From UBA4719 sp035654835 (GTDB lineage: Bacteria > Actinomycetota > Actinomycetes > Actinomycetales > Dermatophilaceae), in the NCBI GenBank assembly GCA_035654835.1, contig DASRVZ010000136.1:1-23236 (forward strand): a stretch of 23,236 nt of DNA, given 5' to 3'. Made by a program: the position numbers and the translations under genes. Positions 1 through 6,864 of the stretch are shown in pieces; the stretch's first letter is position 1, and the number at the start of each line of letters is the position of its first letter. The notes below the pieces were generated by a model. It ran no database searches. It saw only the letters and a program-made list of their open reading frames with translations, and had not been told where the DNA came from.

Positions 1-2618
1 AGACGGTGCTGTCGCGGTTGGGGGCGCGCCGGTCGGCCTGGAACGGCGCCGATGTTCGCGGTGAGGTCGAGCACCTGCTCGCTCGCACCGGGCTGGTCGC
101 GACCGCGCCGGTGCGGGTTGAGCTGGCCGAGGACCTCACCGCCCGAACGCTGGTGGCCTGTGTCCCGCTGGTAGTCGACCGCGACGGATCTGCTCGCAGC
201 GTGCCCGAACACCTCCGGGCGCTTACCTCGCCGCAGGTCTTGGCTGTTGAGGGCGAGCTCACGACCCGGCTCATCGCCCGCGCCGCCCACACACCGGCGG
301 GTCCCGCCAGTCCTGCCCAACACATGGTCGGTGGGATCGAAGGAGCCCAGGAGCTGGATGGCGCCCAGCAGGTGGTGGTAGCCGCGTTGGCTGGGACCGG
401 CGCGCTGACGCTGGTGGAGGGTGCCGCGGGGGCGGGGAAGACCACGACTCTGGCCGCGACTCGGGCGTTGCTGGAACGACAAGGGCATCGGCTGGTGGTG
501 GTGACCCCGACGTTGAAGGCGGCCCGGGTCGCCGCAGGCGAAACCGGCGCCACGGCGTACTCGGCGGCTTGGCTGGCGCACCAGCACGGTTACCGGTGGG
601 ACACTCACGGGACCTGGACACGGCTGCGTGCGGGCCAGAGCGACCCACTGACCGGCGCGACGTACCGGGGCCCGCAACCTGAGGCGGTCCTGCGGTCGGG
701 TGACCTGCTGCTTGTGGATGAGGCCGGGATGCTCGACCAGGACAGCGCCCGAGCCCTGCTCGTCATCGCCGACGAACACCACACCCGGCTCGCGCTGGTC
801 GGTGACCGACACCAGCTCTCCGCGGTCGGCCGCGGAGGCGTCCTGGATCTGGCCGCGCGCTGGGCCAGCCCCGAATCCTGTTTGGTCCTGGAGAGCGTGC
901 ACCGGTTCGCCGACCCCGACTATGCCGAACTCAGCCTGGCCATGCGGACCAGCCGACACCCAGCAGGGGTCTTCGACACCCTCCTGGCCCGAGGACAGAT
1001 CCGCCTGCACCCCAGTGAGAGCGAACGCACCCGCGCCCTGGCCCAGATCGGCGCCCAACCATGGGGTGAGGGCTCTGCCGAGCCGGTGTTGGTGATCGCC
1101 GAGACCCGGGAACAGGTCGCCGCCCTGAACGCGACCATCCGCGACCAAGTCATCGCCACCGGCCGGGTCGACGACACCCGTGCGGTCACGACAGCGGCCG
1201 GGGAACGGATCGGGGTCGGTGACCGGGTCGCCACCCGCCGCAACGACCGCACCTTGGGCGTCGCCAACCGCGACACCTGGACCGTCACCGGGATCGCCCC
1301 TGACGCCGCGCTGGCCCTTGATAGTGGCCGTGGTGAACGCCGCTTACCCGCCAGCTATGTCCAAGACCATCTGGAGCTGGCCTATGCGACCACGGTCTAC
1401 GGCGCCCAAGGCCACACCGTCGCCGCGGCGCACCTGGTCGTGGGCGAGCACACCGGCGCGGCCGCGGCGTACGTCGGGATGACCCGCGGCCGCGAGACCA
1501 ACATCGCCCACCTGGTCGCCGGCAGCGTCCAGGACGCCCGCGCCCAGTGGATCAGCACCTTCTCCCGCGACCGGGCCGACCTCGGACCCGCCCACGCCGC
1601 CCGTCTGGCCGCTTCGGAGGCCGCGACGTACGCGACCGGGCGGCCGATGGAGGCTGTCCTGATCGACCTGCGGGCGGCGTGGACCGTGCAGGCCGACCTC
1701 ACCGCACACCTCGCCGAAGCGACGTCGACTCGCGACGAGCTGGCCCGGATCGTCCCGCTCCGCGCCCAGAGCGACCCACAGATCGCGCAACTGCGGAACG
1801 CCGAAGCGCAGGCATGGGTGGACTCCGACGACGCTGGTGCTCGGCTCAGGCAGACCGAGTCCGCCATCACCACCGCGACCAGCGACCTGGCCGCCGACCT
1901 GTTGGACGGCTGGGACCGGGCCTATCCGAACACGGCCAGGGCTGCCGAAACCATCCGAGTGGGCACCGGACGCTTCGGGCGCGGTCGGGCCGAGGTCAAT
2001 GCGGCCCGGCAGCACCTCACCAGCTGGGCCCGGGCCTGGCAGCCCATCCTCACCGACATCACCGGCCTGCCGGTCGACGCGCTGCACGACCCCGATCAGC
2101 TGGCCACCCGTATGCCGTTCAACGGGAGCAGTGCGCTCCATGAGGCGATCGACCGGTACGCCGAGCACGCCGCCAGCCAAGCGCACCCAGAACTCGAGGC
2201 GACCCGTCACGGCGTGCAGGTCGCAGATCAGCATGCACGCAATGCCAACGGCACACGCACCGCCGCCGAGGACGCCCGCGCCCACCAGTTCAACGAACTT
2301 GGCCTGAGCTCTCTCGCCTACACCGACCGACCCGCCCGCCAACTCGCGGCTGCCGAAAACAACCTCAGCACGCTCACCCAGCAGCTCACCCAGACCCAAG
2401 ACCACATCAGCGCGCTCGGCCGCGAACCCGCCATCCGAACCCTCCCGGTCGGACGCCTGCAGACCGAGCACGACACCTGCGTCCACGACCACGAACACGA
2501 GAAGGACGCACGGGCCCGAGCCGCCTGGGCAGCCCGAGACGCGCCGAGGCCAAGCCACGAGCACGAGCACCATCAGGACCTCTACCGCAGCGGCGCCGAT
2601 CACGGGATCTCCCGCTGA
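1..2618 (+). CDS. MobF/TraA-type conjugative relaxase-helicase, C-terminal part (5' end outside window)
   Basis: This is the helicase and tail portion of a conjugative relaxase, the protein that nicks and unwinds element DNA for transfer. The frame is open to the left edge, so the GTG at position 6 is not a reliable start and the N-terminal TrwC-like relaxase domain is missing. Counting from that GTG, a Walker A motif GAAGAGKTT lies near residue 139, Walker B LLLVDEAG near 234, motif III GDRHQL near 267, motif V YGAQGHT near 463 and motif VI YVGMTRGRE near 489. These are the hallmarks of superfamily 1 (RecD/TraI-like) helicases. Residues beyond about 510 are Ala/Arg/Glu-rich and probably form helical coiled coils, ending in a His/Glu-rich tail. 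Together with the integrase at 5745 it marks the left third of the window as a transferable element. Family assignment is secure; the exact relaxase class is inferred because the catalytic domain is not visible. Confidence 0.9.
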   Translation, partial: TVLSRLGARRSAWNGADVRGEVEHLLARTGLVATAPVRVELAEDLTARTLVACVPLVVDRDGSARSVPEHLRALTSPQVLAVEGELTTRLIARAAHTPAGPASPAQHMVGGIEGAQELDGAQQVVVAALAGTGALTLVEGAAGAGKTTTLAATRALLERQGHRLVVVTPTLKAARVAAGETGATAYSAAWLAHQHGYRWDTHGTWTRLRAGQSDPLTGATYRGPQPEAVLRSGDLLLVDEAGMLDQDSARALLVIADEHHTRLALVGDRHQLSAVGRGGVLDLAARWASPESCLVLESVHRFADPDYAELSLAMRTSRHPAGVFDTLLARGQIRLHPSESERTRALAQIGAQPWGEGSAEPVLVIAETREQVAALNATIRDQVIATGRVDDTRAVTTAAGERIGVGDRVATRRNDRTLGVANRDTWTVTGIAPDAALALDSGRGERRLPASYVQDHLELAYATTVYGAQGHTVAAAHLVVGEHTGAAAAYVGMTRGRETNIAHLVAGSVQDARAQWISTFSRDRADLGPAHAARLAASEAATYATGRPMEAVLIDLRAAWTVQADLTAHLAEATSTRDELARIVPLRAQSDPQIAQLRNAEAQAWVDSDDAGARLRQTESAITTATSDLAADLLDGWDRAYPNTARAAETIRVGTGRFGRGRAEVNAARQHLTSWARAWQPILTDITGLPVDALHDPDQLATRMPFNGSSALHEAIDRYAEHAASQAHPELEATRHGVQVADQHARNANGTRTAAEDARAHQFNELGLSSLAYTDRPARQLAAAENNLSTLTQQLTQTQDHISALGREPAIRTLPVGRLQTEHDTCVHDHEHEKDARARAAWAARDAPRPSHEHEHHQDLYRSGADHGISR

Positions 2619-2634
2619 TGCGTCGACGCGGGCG

Positions 2635-3100
2635 TTAGGACGGCGTCCGCGTAAGTCCGCGAGTCAAAGCGTCCAGGAGGTTGCGACGCCGTTGGGAATC
2701 GCGCGGCGAAGCCGGACCGCCACGCATGTCGAGCTCGCCGGGCCAGGCGCCCAGTTTTGCGGCCGCATAGCCGGCGACGGTGGGGGTGCGGACGGTCAGT
2801 GTGGGTGAAAGTACGAGGGCGAGCGCGGCTTCGACCACCCGTGCGACCGGATCGAGGAAGCCCTCAGGAGTGTTGGTCAGGTCCAGCAAAGCGGTCCCTC
2901 CATTGCCTTGCGACGGTTCGCACCCGAGGGTCGTCGCTGGTGACCAAGTCGGCGCACACCAACGGCCAAGGCGTCGGGCGCACCCCGCCAGAGCACCATC
3001 GCTGTCGAGCGGGACCTGCGGCGTTGCCGGCCACATCGAGGTACTGGACCCCGGTCATGTACGCGTTGGACAACACCAACCCGACCGGCGTGTAGAACAA
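2635..3100 (-). pseudogene. Possible decayed gene, unrecognised, in two overlapping frames
   Basis: The gap between the relaxase and fic has no intact convincing gene. On the minus strand two open frames overlap: one from a TTG near 3100 ending at 2864, the other open from 3036 down to 2635. The latter has a coding-like stretch (GFLDPVARVVEAALALVL, then AGYAAAKLGAW). A single shift near 2870-2900 would join them into one protein of about 150 residues. The AAAKLGAW segment faintly recalls the C-terminal part of nucleotidyltransferase-fold (AbiEii-like) proteins, but I do not recognise the gene and no active-site motif is visible. No good ribosome binding site precedes the upstream frame. It may be a remnant or may not be a gene at all. 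Nothing else was seen in 2619-3176. Confidence 0.25.
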
Positions 3101-3176
3101 CGCAAGGAACGTACCCGCGGAGATCCGTCAGCTCTTCGTCGATGAGCGAGGCCCGCTCATTGTTGTGCTAAGGGAT

Positions 3177-3203
3177 TTGGCATATCCACCGATCATGTAA
3201 AAT
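3177..3203 (+). promoter_or_regulatory. Promoter of fic
   Basis: TTGGCA (3177-3182) and TAAAAT (3198-3203) resemble -35 and -10 elements in an AT-rich patch unusual for this GC-rich window. The 15-nt spacer is shorter than ideal. A transcript would begin near 3210, just downstream of the ATG at 3205. This supports the next in-frame ATG at 3253 as the true fic start. Confidence 0.45.
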
Positions 3204-3223
3204 TATGGCCCTGATCTTTGCAT
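3195..3223 (+). promoter_or_regulatory. Operator-like inverted half-sites ATGTAAA-N15-TTTGCAT upstream of fic
   Basis: Half-sites ATGTAAA (3195-3201) and TTTGCAT (3217-3223) are inverted relative to each other with one mismatch. Their centres are 22 bp apart, about two helical turns. The left half-site overlaps the -10 element and the right one lies just after the expected transcription start, a repressor-like position. The same arrangement with the same 15-nt spacing recurs after the gene at 4450-4478. The Fic protein carries a C-terminal winged-helix-like region and could be the binder; that is inference. Confidence 0.5.
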
Positions 3224-3252
3224 ATTGCTCGAGCCTATGGCAGATTCGTCAC

Positions 3253-4425
3253 ATGTCTCAGTGGCGTCCCGACGTTCCGCACAACGAGTTGCCGACTCCT
3301 CCAGGCGTCGATGAACTCGAGACGCGCTCCGTCCTCAAAGCAGCGATCGGAGCCAACACGGCGCTGGCGAAACTTGACCAGGCGGCTAGCTCGATTCCCA
3401 ATCCGACGGTGCTGATCAACACGATCCCACTTCTGGAGGCACAAGCCAGCTCGGAGATCGAGAACATCGTCACAACCACTGACGCGCTCTTCCGTCACAT
3501 CGACGAACCAGCTGCCGCTGATCCGGCTACTCGCGAGACGCTGCTATACCGCACAGCGCTGCGGGAAGGCTTCGAGCAGACCATCGATCGCGGGCTCACG
3601 ACGGCCACGGCTTCGGCGGTTTGCAGCATCATCAAGGGTCGCGAGATGCAGATTCGCGCACTGCCCGGGACGCGGATCGGGAACCCGGTGACAGGCGAGC
3701 TCACGTATAGCCCCCCGGAAGGTCGGGACTTGATCGCGGGGAAGCTCAGCGAATGGGAGCGATTCATCCACGCAGAAGATGGCATGGACCCTCTTGTGCG
3801 TATGGCGGTCGCCCACTACCAGTTTGAGGCGATCCATCCGTTCACCGACGGCAACGGCCGCACCGGCAGGATCTTGAACGTCCTGATGTTGGTCGAAGCA
3901 GGGCTCCTGCGGCACCCCTTGCTCTACTTATCCCGGTACATCATCGAGACCAAGAACGAGTACTACCAGCTGCTCCGGGCGGTCACGGAGGAGTCTGCCT
4001 GGGAGAAGTGGATCCTTTACATCCTGACCGGCATCGAGCGCACCTCTCTGGCAACCTTCCACAAGATCGCCGCCATCCGCGAACTCCAGGACGAATTCGT
4101 GCGCCGAGGGCGGACCGTTTCCAGGGGTGGGGCGGACTCGGAGTTCCAGTCCGTCCTCTTCGAGCAGCCCTATTGCCGGATCAGCACCGTGATGACTCGT
4201 TGCGGTGTTTCCCGCCCAACAGCCACGAGTTGGCTGGGCGCGTTCGCGGAAGCTGGGCTTCTCCAAGACATCAAAGTGGGCCGGGGTCGTCTGTTCGTCA
4301 ACCGCGAGTTCCTCCAGCTACTCGTCCGCGCCGAGCCCTCCACCAACGGGCTGCGACCCGATGGGCGCGAGGGGCGACACCTCCACGTGTCGATCCCTGC
4401 CGATGCGGAGATCCCCGTCATGTGA
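3253..4425 (+). CDS. Fic family AMP-transferase (class II, self-inhibited) with C-terminal winged helix
   Basis: Fic proteins usually transfer AMP from ATP to Ser/Thr/Tyr hydroxyls of target proteins. With the start at 3253 the protein has 390 residues, close to the family size, and begins MSQWRPDVPHNELP as these proteins commonly do. An upstream in-frame ATG at 3205 is less likely because it lies within the promoter/operator. The N-terminal Fic_N region (about 15-85) contains SSEIEN at 66-71. This matches the inhibitory (S/T)xxxE(G/N) helix of class II Fic proteins, whose Glu blocks ATP binding. The active-site loop HPFTDGNGRTGR is intact at 195-206 with catalytic His195. Residues about 305-352 (ISTVMTRCGVSRPTATSWL, then GRGRLFVN) look like a winged helix-turn-helix. 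It sits alone in the mobile element with no separate FicA-type antitoxin next to it, consistent with built-in inhibition. No strong Shine-Dalgarno precedes 3253. Confidence 0.9.
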   Translation: MSQWRPDVPHNELPTPPGVDELETRSVLKAAIGANTALAKLDQAASSIPNPTVLINTIPLLEAQASSEIENIVTTTDALFRHIDEPAAADPATRETLLYRTALREGFEQTIDRGLTTATASAVCSIIKGREMQIRALPGTRIGNPVTGELTYSPPEGRDLIAGKLSEWERFIHAEDGMDPLVRMAVAHYQFEAIHPFTDGNGRTGRILNVLMLVEAGLLRHPLLYLSRYIIETKNEYYQLLRAVTEESAWEKWILYILTGIERTSLATFHKIAAIRELQDEFVRRGRTVSRGGADSEFQSVLFEQPYCRISTVMTRCGVSRPTATSWLGAFAEAGLLQDIKVGRGRLFVNREFLQLLVRAEPSTNGLRPDGREGRHLHVSIPADAEIPVM

Positions 4426-4431
4426 AGAAAC

Positions 4432-4478
4432 TTGACAGGTCCCCGAAACATGCAAAAATCCTGCAATCCTTTTTACAT
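4432..4478 (+). promoter_or_regulatory. Second copy of the fic promoter/operator module, just after the fic stop
   Basis: Six bases after the fic stop, TTGACA (4432-4437) is followed 12 nt later by ATGCAAA (4450-4456) and, after 15 nt, by TTTACAT (4472-4478). Spacings of 12 and 15 nt equal those in the upstream copy (3177-3223). The arms extend to an 11-bp inverted repeat, ACATGCAAAAA at 4448-4458 against TTTTTACATGT at 4470-4480, with one mismatch. AAAAAT (4454-4459) could act as -10. No clear gene follows. A 54-codon frame from ATG 4477 has no ribosome site and crosses the 40-bp repeats, so it is not called. Confidence 0.5.
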
Positions 4479-4517
4479 GTCAGTAGCCAGGCGATCGTGG
4501 ATCGCGGCGACCTCTCA

Positions 4518-4608
4518 GGCGACTGGAACTACACCCTGCTGCCCCGCGACACGCCCTGGCGACTGGAACTACACCCTGCTGCCCCGCGACACGCCCTGGC
4601 GACTGGAC
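4518..4608 (+). repeat. 40-bp tandem direct repeat, about 2.2 copies
   Basis: A 40-bp unit starting gactggaact and ending acgccctggc occurs at 4521-4560 and is repeated without a mismatch at 4561-4600. GGC precedes the first copy and GACTGGAC follows the second. The period is not a multiple of three, so it is unlikely to be coding. It lies in the non-coding stretch between fic and the excisionase gene. Confidence 0.9.
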
Positions 4609-4626
4609 GTTATTTCTTCGCGAACC

Positions 4627-4767
4627 CTAAGCCCGAGTTGACGTGCCACGTGTCAGACGCACGGTCGTCATCTGACCGCCGGGCCCAGCGGGTAAGGCGG
4701 CGCCGACCCCGGCGGTCACGCCAAGATCGCTCAGGTGTGCCGCGAAGCGCGGGAGTACCTCCTCCAT
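4627..4767 (-). CDS. Candidate small protein, 46 aa, unrecognised
   Basis: A short minus-strand frame starts MEEVLPRFAAHLSDLGVTAG and ends TRGTSTRA at a TAG. A strong purine-rich GGAGGTGGAG lies directly upstream of the ATG, the best ribosome binding sequence in this stretch. The N-terminal half looks amphipathic helical. Upstream on the same strand are two GTGTTCA words (plus-strand TGAACAC at 4807-4813 and 4824-4830) that might be regulatory. It points toward fic and would be convergent with it. I do not recognise the family. It could be a chance frame, a degraded gene end or a small regulator. Confidence 0.3.
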   Translation of the reverse strand: MEEVLPRFAAHLSDLGVTAGVGAALPAGPGGQMTTVRLTRGTSTRA

Positions 4768-4881
4768 CTCCACCTCCGTTCACAATCGACGTACGTTCGG
4801 AATAACTGAACACGCACGAAAAATGAACACCTGCGCGTTGACCACCGATCGGCACAGTCACCCAGCCGAGCTGAGATCGGC

Positions 4882-5050
4882 AACGTTTCGGAACGTTACC
4901 TCCGCGGGCCTGGTCAGACCTGAAACCCTCAGAACGGGCCTCGGTAAGGGGGTGTCCACAACTTTCGGGGGAACGTGGCCTGACCTGCGCAAAGACCAAC
5001 GTACCCCCTTGGGGGAACGTGCCAGGGGGTACGAAGTAGGTGACGTTCCC
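4882..5050. promoter_or_regulatory. Cluster of repeated GGGGNACGT and AACGTT sites upstream of the excisionase gene
   Basis: Two AACGTT palindromes lie 10 bp apart (4882-4887, 4892-4897). Then GGGGGAACGT occurs at 4967-4976 and 5011-5020, and GGGGGTACGT on the minus strand at 4999-5008. GGGGGTACGA lies at 5025-5034 and a minus-strand GGGAACGTCA at 5041-5050. The pair 4999-5008/5011-5020 forms a near-perfect 22-bp dyad around TT, and the pair at 5025/5050 forms a looser one. Such arrays in integrative elements usually bind a replication initiator, a KorSA-like repressor or the excisionase. Which applies here cannot be read from the sequence. No gene was seen in 4768-5222. Confidence 0.5.
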
Positions 5051-5210
5051 GGGCCACGATGACGAGACGAAATCTGGGCGTCGCCCGCACCTTGCACTAG
5101 GCCGTGATGGTCCACCTCATGGTTGGCCACCCGGCCCAATCATGTACCGCATTTGGAGTAGATAAGAGACCAACACCGCCGACAGTGAAACCCTGGTCGG
5201 CGCCGATGCC

Positions 5211-5216
5211 AGGAGA
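5211..5216 (+). promoter_or_regulatory. Ribosome binding site of the excisionase-like gene
   Basis: AGGAGA lies six bases before the ATG at 5223 and fixes that start. Upstream, TAGATA at 5159-5164 could be a -10 element, but no matching -35 was found. Confidence 0.7.
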
Positions 5217-5222
5217 ATCAGC

Positions 5223-5456
5223 ATGAGCACCATCTCGCAACAGGTCACACCGCCGCAGGACCCGCACGCAGGCGACGAGCTGCTCACCATCGGTGAAGTC
5301 GCCGACATCGTCCGCGTCCCCGTCGCCACCCTGCGCTACTGGCGCCACCTCGGCACCGGTCCCCGCGGCTTCCGCGTCGGCCGCGGTGTGCGCTACTGGC
5401 ACCACGAAGTCACCAGTTGGCTGCAAAGCCAAAGCGGCGGCCCCACCGCCGCATGA
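5223..5456 (+). CDS. Excisionase-like MerR/HTH_17 DNA-binding protein, 77 aa
   Basis: This is a small DNA-binding protein of the type that precedes tyrosine integrases in actinobacterial integrative elements. There it directs excision and can regulate element genes. Residues about 20-66 form the winged helix-turn-helix: LTIGEVADIVRVPVATLRYW is the recognition part, followed by the basic wing around GFRVGRGVRYW and the closing helix HEVTSWL. The N-terminal 18 residues are polar and probably disordered. The start is fixed by AGGAGA six bases upstream. It lies 288 bp before the integrase on the same strand and just after the operator-like array at 4882-5050, which it might bind. The family is clear; the role as excisionase rather than plain regulator is inferred from position. 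Confidence 0.8.
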   Translation: MSTISQQVTPPQDPHAGDELLTIGEVADIVRVPVATLRYWRHLGTGPRGFRVGRGVRYWHHEVTSWLQSQSGGPTAA

Positions 5457-5655
5457 GTCCTCGTCACGTCAGCGGCTCGGGAGAACTCGACACGGTGGCA
5501 ACGTCAGCACCCGGACGTAGCCTGTCTTGGAAGCACAAGGGCAGGCGCGGGACGACGTCATGAAGCTCCGAGCGATTCACAAGACGTCGAAGGCTCTACT
5601 GGAGACCACGGAGCAGCGCCGGAGGGATCCACGACAGGACTGGAGGGTCAAGGTC

Positions 5656-5745
5656 ATGGCAAACATTGAGTGTCGGCAGATCCGTGGTCAGGAGCGCTTC
5701 CTCGGTGAGGCCGAAGAAACGCTCGATAGCCGCAAGGGCAAGTGA
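5656..5745 (+). CDS. Candidate 29-aa leader peptide translationally coupled to the integrase
   Basis: An ATG at 5656 is preceded, eight bases upstream, by GGAGGG (5642-5647), a much better ribosome site than the one before the integrase. The frame reads MANIECRQIRGQERFLGEAE and ends with TGA at 5743-5745, sharing one base with the integrase ATG (TGATG). This stop-start overlap suggests that integrase translation depends on ribosomes finishing the leader. The leader's first five residues, MANIE, are the same as those of the integrase, in a different reading frame. It may therefore be a remnant of a duplicated integrase start. The frame stays open upstream to a TTG at 5527 without a good start. 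No function is known. Confidence 0.4.
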   Translation: MANIECRQIRGQERFLGEAEETLDSRKGK

Positions 5746-6833
5746 TGGCCAACATTGAGAAGCGGTCCAACGGCGTGTGGCGAGCGCGGTACTACGACGA
5801 CGCGGGCAAACAACACGCGCGACACTTCCCCCGCAAGGTCGACGCCAAGGCGTGGATCGACACGGTCACGGCCTCGGTCGTGCGCGGCGACTACACGGAT
5901 CCGAAGACGGCCAGGACGACCGTAGAGCAGTGGTGCGCAACGTGGCTCAAGGGTTACGCGACGCGCCGTGCCTCGACAGTGCGACAGGCGCGGGTGCACA
6001 TTGCGCAGATCAACAAGGCGTTCGGACCGATGCGGCTTGCCGATGTGCGGCCGTCTCAGGTGAAGGCTTGGACGGCGCAGCTCAAGGCCGCGGACTACGC
6101 AGACTCCACCGTCTATGCCACCTATCGGCGCTTCGCGCAGATCATGGGCGACGCGGTCCAGGACGGCATCATTCCGAGGTCACCTTGCAGCCGGAAGACG
6201 TCGCCGGGTGGGGGAGTGCAGCGGCCCTACGTGGCCACCACGGAACAGGTGTGGGCGCTGCATGACGCGATGGACGAGCACCTTCGGCCTGCGATCCTCC
6301 TCGGGGCCTTCGCGGGTCTGCGGACGGCTGAGACGTGCGCGCTTCGGGTGTCCGACGTCGACTTCATGCGGGGCATCGTCGCGCCGGCGATCCAGTGGCC
6401 AGCCGAGCCGCTGAAGTCGGAGTGCTCGAAGACTCCGATACCTATTCCGCGAGAGCTGGCGCTCGAGCTGGCGGCGGCTGTGAAGCAGTACGCGGGGGAG
6501 ACGGTGGTCTCTGACGAGATCCGCCAGGCGTGTTCACCGTGGGAGCTACAGAGGGCGGTGCGCAAGGCCCGCAAGAAGGTCAAGGGATTGCCGGAGGGCT
6601 TCCGATACCACGATCTGCGGCACTATTTCGCGTCGTTGCTCATCGCATCAGGGCTCGACGTGAAGGTCGTCCAGACCCGGCTACGGCATGCCAGCGCGAT
6701 GACGACGCTCAACACTTACGGCCATATGTGGCCCGACGCGGACGAGTCCTCACGCGCAGCCGTCGCGGTGGTTCTGGCTGCGCGCAAGGACTCTCCGAAG
6801 GACTCCTCAAGGACTAAGAGGGTTGCTCACTGA
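5745..6833 (+). CDS. int: Tyrosine site-specific integrase
   Basis: This recombinase inserts and excises the element between attachment sites. The 362-residue protein begins with an AP2-like arm-binding segment (about 3-45, EKRSNGVWRARYYDDAGKQ), then a SAM-like core-binding domain (about 58-135). The catalytic domain has box I GLR (Arg193), the beta-hairpin Lys near 229, HDLR (His289, Arg292), the second His in LRHAS (His315) and the nucleophile Tyr325 in NTYGH. All catalytic residues are present, so it looks active. The ATG at 5745 is chosen over a GTG at 5742 because family members begin MANIEKR. The ribosome site before it is weak, fitting coupling to the upstream leader. It ends 29 bp before the convergent glnA stop codon, which suggests attachment at the glnA 3' end. 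Confidence 0.93.
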   Translation: MANIEKRSNGVWRARYYDDAGKQHARHFPRKVDAKAWIDTVTASVVRGDYTDPKTARTTVEQWCATWLKGYATRRASTVRQARVHIAQINKAFGPMRLADVRPSQVKAWTAQLKAADYADSTVYATYRRFAQIMGDAVQDGIIPRSPCSRKTSPGGGVQRPYVATTEQVWALHDAMDEHLRPAILLGAFAGLRTAETCALRVSDVDFMRGIVAPAIQWPAEPLKSECSKTPIPIPRELALELAAAVKQYAGETVVSDEIRQACSPWELQRAVRKARKKVKGLPEGFRYHDLRHYFASLLIASGLDVKVVQTRLRHASAMTTLNTYGHMWPDADESSRAAVAVVLAARKDSPKDSSRTKRVAH

Positions 6834-6849
6834 CGTTTGCGCAGGTCAG

Positions 6850-6864
6850 AGGCTTGTAAAGCCT
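6850..6864. other. Short perfect hairpin at the integrase/glnA junction, candidate attachment region
   Basis: AGGCTT-GTA-AAGCCT is a perfect 6-bp inverted repeat that includes part of the glnA TAG stop. It sits between the integrase stop and the conserved EMYYDI end of glnA. A second small inverted repeat, GATGT/ACATC, follows inside the last glnA codons (6866-6881). There is no T-run, so a terminator is unlikely. An attachment core here is inferred from the position of the integrase; the partner site lies outside the window. Confidence 0.3.

Noticed and set aside
1344..2603. Long minus-strand open frame opposite the relaxase
   Set aside because: Antisense shadow; Val/Gly/Arg-rich with no motifs.
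3205..3207. ATG at 3205 as the fic start
   Set aside because: It lies inside the predicted promoter/operator, adds residues unlike the family N-terminus and has no ribosome site; 3253 fits better.
4521..4600. 40-bp repeats as a CRISPR array
   Set aside because: Only two abutting copies, no spacers and no cas genes.
4477..4641. 54-codon plus-strand frame after the second operator module
   Set aside because: No ribosome site, and it reads through the 40-bp repeats in changing frames, giving different peptides from identical DNA.
6850..6864. Hairpin as a rho-independent terminator
   Set aside because: The stem is only six base pairs, overlaps the glnA stop and has no T-run on either strand.
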